From an uncultured Bacilli bacterium (lineage in GTDB: Bacteria > Bacillota_I > Bacilli_A > RF39 > UBA660): 24,157 nt of DNA. Both the position numbers and the translations under genes were made by a program. The notes beneath the pieces are model-generated. The model saw only the letters and a program-made list of their open reading frames with translations, was not told where the DNA came from and made no database searches. This document shows positions 22,624 through 24,157 of this stretch, piece by piece (positions within the stretch are counted from its first letter, which is position 1; each line of letters opens with the position of its first letter). Location of the stretch: NCBI GenBank assembly GCA_934098555.1, contig CAKOOQ010000020.1:1-24157 (forward strand), given 5' to 3'.

Positions 22624-23520
22624 ATGATAACAACACAAGATTGGGAATATAATAGCGATGAAGAAATTTCTAATGATGAATATAAAGTTATAAATAAATT
22701 CTTTGCTTCATATAGAAATCAAAATTTTATTGTTGCAGATAAATATAGACAAGATTTTAGCATGGTGCCATTGGAAGAAGAAAAAATAATTTTCAAAATT
22801 AATGAAGATATTTGGAAAAATATGGATTTTCAAAGAAAAATATATCACGAAGGTAAACCATATATTATTAAATTAGGATTATGGCGTGTTGGTCATATGG
22901 AAACAGATCCAAAATGTTTAAGGGTTCGTGATTTTAGGATTATTACAAATGGTAAGGTACATTTAATTGATTTAAATACACAAGATGAAGTAAAAAACAA
23001 CATGTTATTTAATATTATCAGTATATTTGATGAAAGAAAGATTATTTCTCCAGAACAAGCATTCTGCAAGAGAATGTATACTAGTAAAGCATTACAAGAA
23101 TTTATGGTAAACCATGATTGGAAAAAAATTGCTGAAGGTATTAATCAAAACCCTTCGTTAGCAAATGCTTTGTTTATGATTAGGGAAGGATATAGAAATT
23201 CCAGTGATTTTACTGCAGATTTTGGTACAATATTATATCAATTAATTTCGTTTAGAATAAATAATTTTAATAATTTTAATGGAAGAGATTTACATGAATT
23301 AGATAAGTTAATATTAAAATTGAGTAAAACAGAATTATTAAAGGTTCAACTTTATGAAGGAACAGGTAGGTCTGAGTCTTGGCCTACTAGCTCAATATTA
23401 TTAGAATCAAATAGTCATAACAATAGATTGCATATGTCTCAGCAGTATAATGTATCTAATAATGAATTAGAAGGAGAAAATAAAGTTTTAAATCAATGTA
23501 TTAAAACATTAAAAAAATAG
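22624..23520 (+). CDS. Orphan 298-residue protein of unknown function
   Basis: No family recognised. It is soluble, with no signal or membrane segment, rich in Asn, Ile and Glu. The first part mixes strands and helices (KIIFKINEDIW, KPYIIKLGLWRVGHM, LRVRDFRIITNGKVHLIDL), the middle is helical (ALQEFMVNHDWKKIAEGI), and the end is low in complexity (SHNNRLHMSQQYNVSNNELEGENK). It has a good promoter and ribosome-binding site and an intact frame, so it is likely expressed. It sits between the IS30 remnant and the hairpin array, i.e. in accessory DNA. Confidence 0.65.
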   Translation: MITTQDWEYNSDEEISNDEYKVINKFFASYRNQNFIVADKYRQDFSMVPLEEEKIIFKINEDIWKNMDFQRKIYHEGKPYIIKLGLWRVGHMETDPKCLRVRDFRIITNGKVHLIDLNTQDEVKNNMLFNIISIFDERKIISPEQAFCKRMYTSKALQEFMVNHDWKKIAEGINQNPSLANALFMIREGYRNSSDFTADFGTILYQLISFRINNFNNFNGRDLHELDKLILKLSKTELLKVQLYEGTGRSESWPTSSILLESNSHNNRLHMSQQYNVSNNELEGENKVLNQCIKTLKK

Positions 23521-23729
23521 AAACTGTTGAATTCTAGATAAAATGCACATTTTTTAGTCGGTAAGTAATAAAAACAATAGTAAAAATTAAAAAATATGAT
23601 ATATTATATATCGACAAAGAACTTTAGTTCCACGTCAAAAAGTGCAGGAATTGTGACATTTTTAAAACTAAGTGCATAACGCCTACATTATAAATTAATA
23701 AATGAATAGAGGCAATTTGCTTGTCGTAA
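23521..23729. other. AT-rich non-coding stretch
   Basis: No gene is visible. GAAC-TTTA-GTTC (near 23618) is a tiny dyad. AGTGCAGGAA (near 23641) repeats a ten-base stretch found near 22524, on the other side of the orphan gene, in the same orientation; this may be chance. Confidence 0.4.
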
Positions 23730-23759
23730 AAATAATTATAGTTTGAGCTATAGTTATTT
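23730..23759 (+). repeat. 12-bp hairpin leading the array
   Basis: AAATAATTATAG (23730-23741) pairs with CTATAGTTATTT (23748-23759) through a 6-base loop, with one U-G pair, directly before the first array copy. Confidence 0.6.
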
Positions 23760-23764
23760 TGGCT

Positions 23765-23995
23765 CTCCGCGTTTCGGTGGGAAAAAATAGAGAACAGTCT
23801 CCACGATTCAGTGGGAAAGAAAAATTAAAAATCTACACGAATTAGTGGGAAAATAGTGAAAATAACTCCGCGTTATAGTGGGGTTATTTTTTTTAAAGCT
23901 ACAAGATTTGTTGGGAAAAATTTTAAAATATATCTCTGCGATTTGATGGGACAAAAAAATGTCGGTTTTTTACCAAGCTCCACGTTTTGGTGGGA
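23765..23995 (+). repeat. Array of seven 18-base hairpin repeats
   Basis: Imperfect copies of CTCCACGATTTGGTGGGA start at 23765, 23799, 23833, 23866, 23899, 23934 and 23978, so the steps are 34, 34, 33, 33, 35 and 44 bases, with AT-rich linkers. Each copy can fold: positions 4-6 pair with 13-15 around a six-base loop that always begins with G. In copy 5 the C6-G13 pair is replaced by A6-U13, and position 5 alternates A/G opposite a constant U, so pairing is kept in 20 of 21 checks. The G-U pairs are allowed only on the plus strand. The 3' side GGGA is kept in six of seven copies (GGGG in copy 4). Reading frame is not kept between copies. Confidence 0.75.
23861..23893 (+). terminator. Terminator-like extension of array copy 4
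   Basis: Around copy 4 the stem grows to AATAACTCC/GGGGTTATT and is followed by a long T run, making it look like an intrinsic terminator within the array. Confidence 0.5.
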
Positions 23996-24017
23996 TAAAA
24001 ATATTAAATTAAAGAAC

Positions 24018-24041
24018 AAAAAAAAGCGAGATTTTTCTCGC
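24018..24041 (-). terminator. Minus-strand intrinsic terminator
   Basis: On the minus strand GCGAGA-AAAA-TCTCGC is followed by eight T. It ends a transcript coming from beyond the right edge of the window. Confidence 0.8.
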
Positions 24042-24157
24042 CTCAGGTTGTTAACAAAAAATTCACTTTGTCAACAACTTGAAACTAACTATTTCTAGTT
24101 AGCATTTATTACTTAAACTCGAAAAGTTCGAGTTTCCTATCAATCTGGAGCGAATCA
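24018..24157 (-). ncRNA. 3' part of a structured minus-strand RNA (candidate)
   Basis: Going 5' to 3' on the minus strand: a 9-bp hairpin with a 3-base loop (24135-24115), a 7-bp hairpin with a GAAA tetraloop (24102-24085), a 12-bp hairpin with one G-U pair (24078-24047), and the terminator hairpin. No ORF on this strand fits. Four tight consecutive hairpins ending in a terminator indicate a functional RNA; its class is unknown and its 5' part lies outside the window. Confidence 0.5.

Noticed and set aside
22524..23650. AGTGCAGGAA direct repeats as ends of a mobile unit carrying the orphan gene
   Set aside because: The match is only about ten bases in AT-rich DNA, the flanks do not agree further, and no target duplication is visible.
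23765..23995. CRISPR array
   Set aside because: Copies are only 18 bases, differ from each other at many positions, have spacers of 15-17 bases (26 in one case) that are AT-rich and not distinct protospacer-like units, and no cas gene is visible.
23856..24098. 80-residue ORF over the end of the hairpin array
   Set aside because: It runs through four array copies and the minus-strand terminator, has no ribosome-binding site, and its apparent motifs come only from the repeats; frame is not kept between copies.
1..24157. DGR reverse transcriptase or template repeat in the window
   Set aside because: No ORF has reverse transcriptase motifs, and I could not find a second, adenine-rich copy of either variable segment. 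Any such system must lie elsewhere.

Overview
The window looks like a chromosomal segment of a low-GC Gram-positive bacterium. The signs are strong AT bias, AGGAGG/AGGTGA ribosome-binding sites, sigma-A-type promoters, a peptidoglycan transpeptidase, and several genes paired as in Bacillus: a SpoVID-like LysM protein followed by a YsxE/CotS-like protein, and endonuclease IV next to a DUF2624-like gene. A gut Bacilli lineage related to spore formers is my inference. TGA works as a stop here (ends of the genes at 3527, 13782 and 17790), so the host uses the standard bacterial code.

Layout. 1-372: 3' end of a surface protein with a hypervariable C-terminus. 373-757: structured non-coding DNA. 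758-5489: housekeeping and spore-type genes (MTA/SAH nucleosidase, phosphohexomutase, a membrane protein and DUF1292-like pair, SpoVID-like, YsxE-like, a small membrane protein). 5575-7901: an accessory surface locus, with a TasA-like secreted protein driven by a promoter whose spacer holds an 11-G tract, followed by a type IV pilin-like gene. 7960-15264: endonuclease IV, a DUF2624-like gene, a class B PBP, a DUF1016-N-like protein, a two-component system, a small zinc-ribbon-like protein and DusB. 15250-17010 (minus): an orphan C5 cytosine methyltransferase and an MntP/YtaF-like membrane protein. 17179-20700: HD hydrolase, LemA and a DUF2207 protein. 20833-24157: an accessory end with an IS200 element, a group IIC intron fragment, an IS30 fragment, an orphan gene, an array of seven small hairpins and the end of a minus-strand structured RNA.

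How parts may work together. The surface locus seems to carry two layers of variation: a slippage-prone G tract in the promoter (on/off or graded expression) and a GC-shifted, NNC-rich C-terminal segment with a perfect inverted repeat just downstream, resembling a diversity-generating retroelement target. No reverse transcriptase or template repeat is in the window, so that machinery would have to act from elsewhere. The two-component system has 11-bp-spaced TTCA-type repeats upstream of its own promoter and upstream of a promoter for a short, apparently non-coding transcript just after it, which suggests autoregulation plus a dedicated small-RNA output. The mobile wreckage is layered: a group IIC intron sits directly behind the IS200 right-end hairpin, and its truncated 3' side is fused to a truncated IS30. 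The IS200 transposase frame is interrupted by exactly two TGA codons, both where tryptophan is expected.
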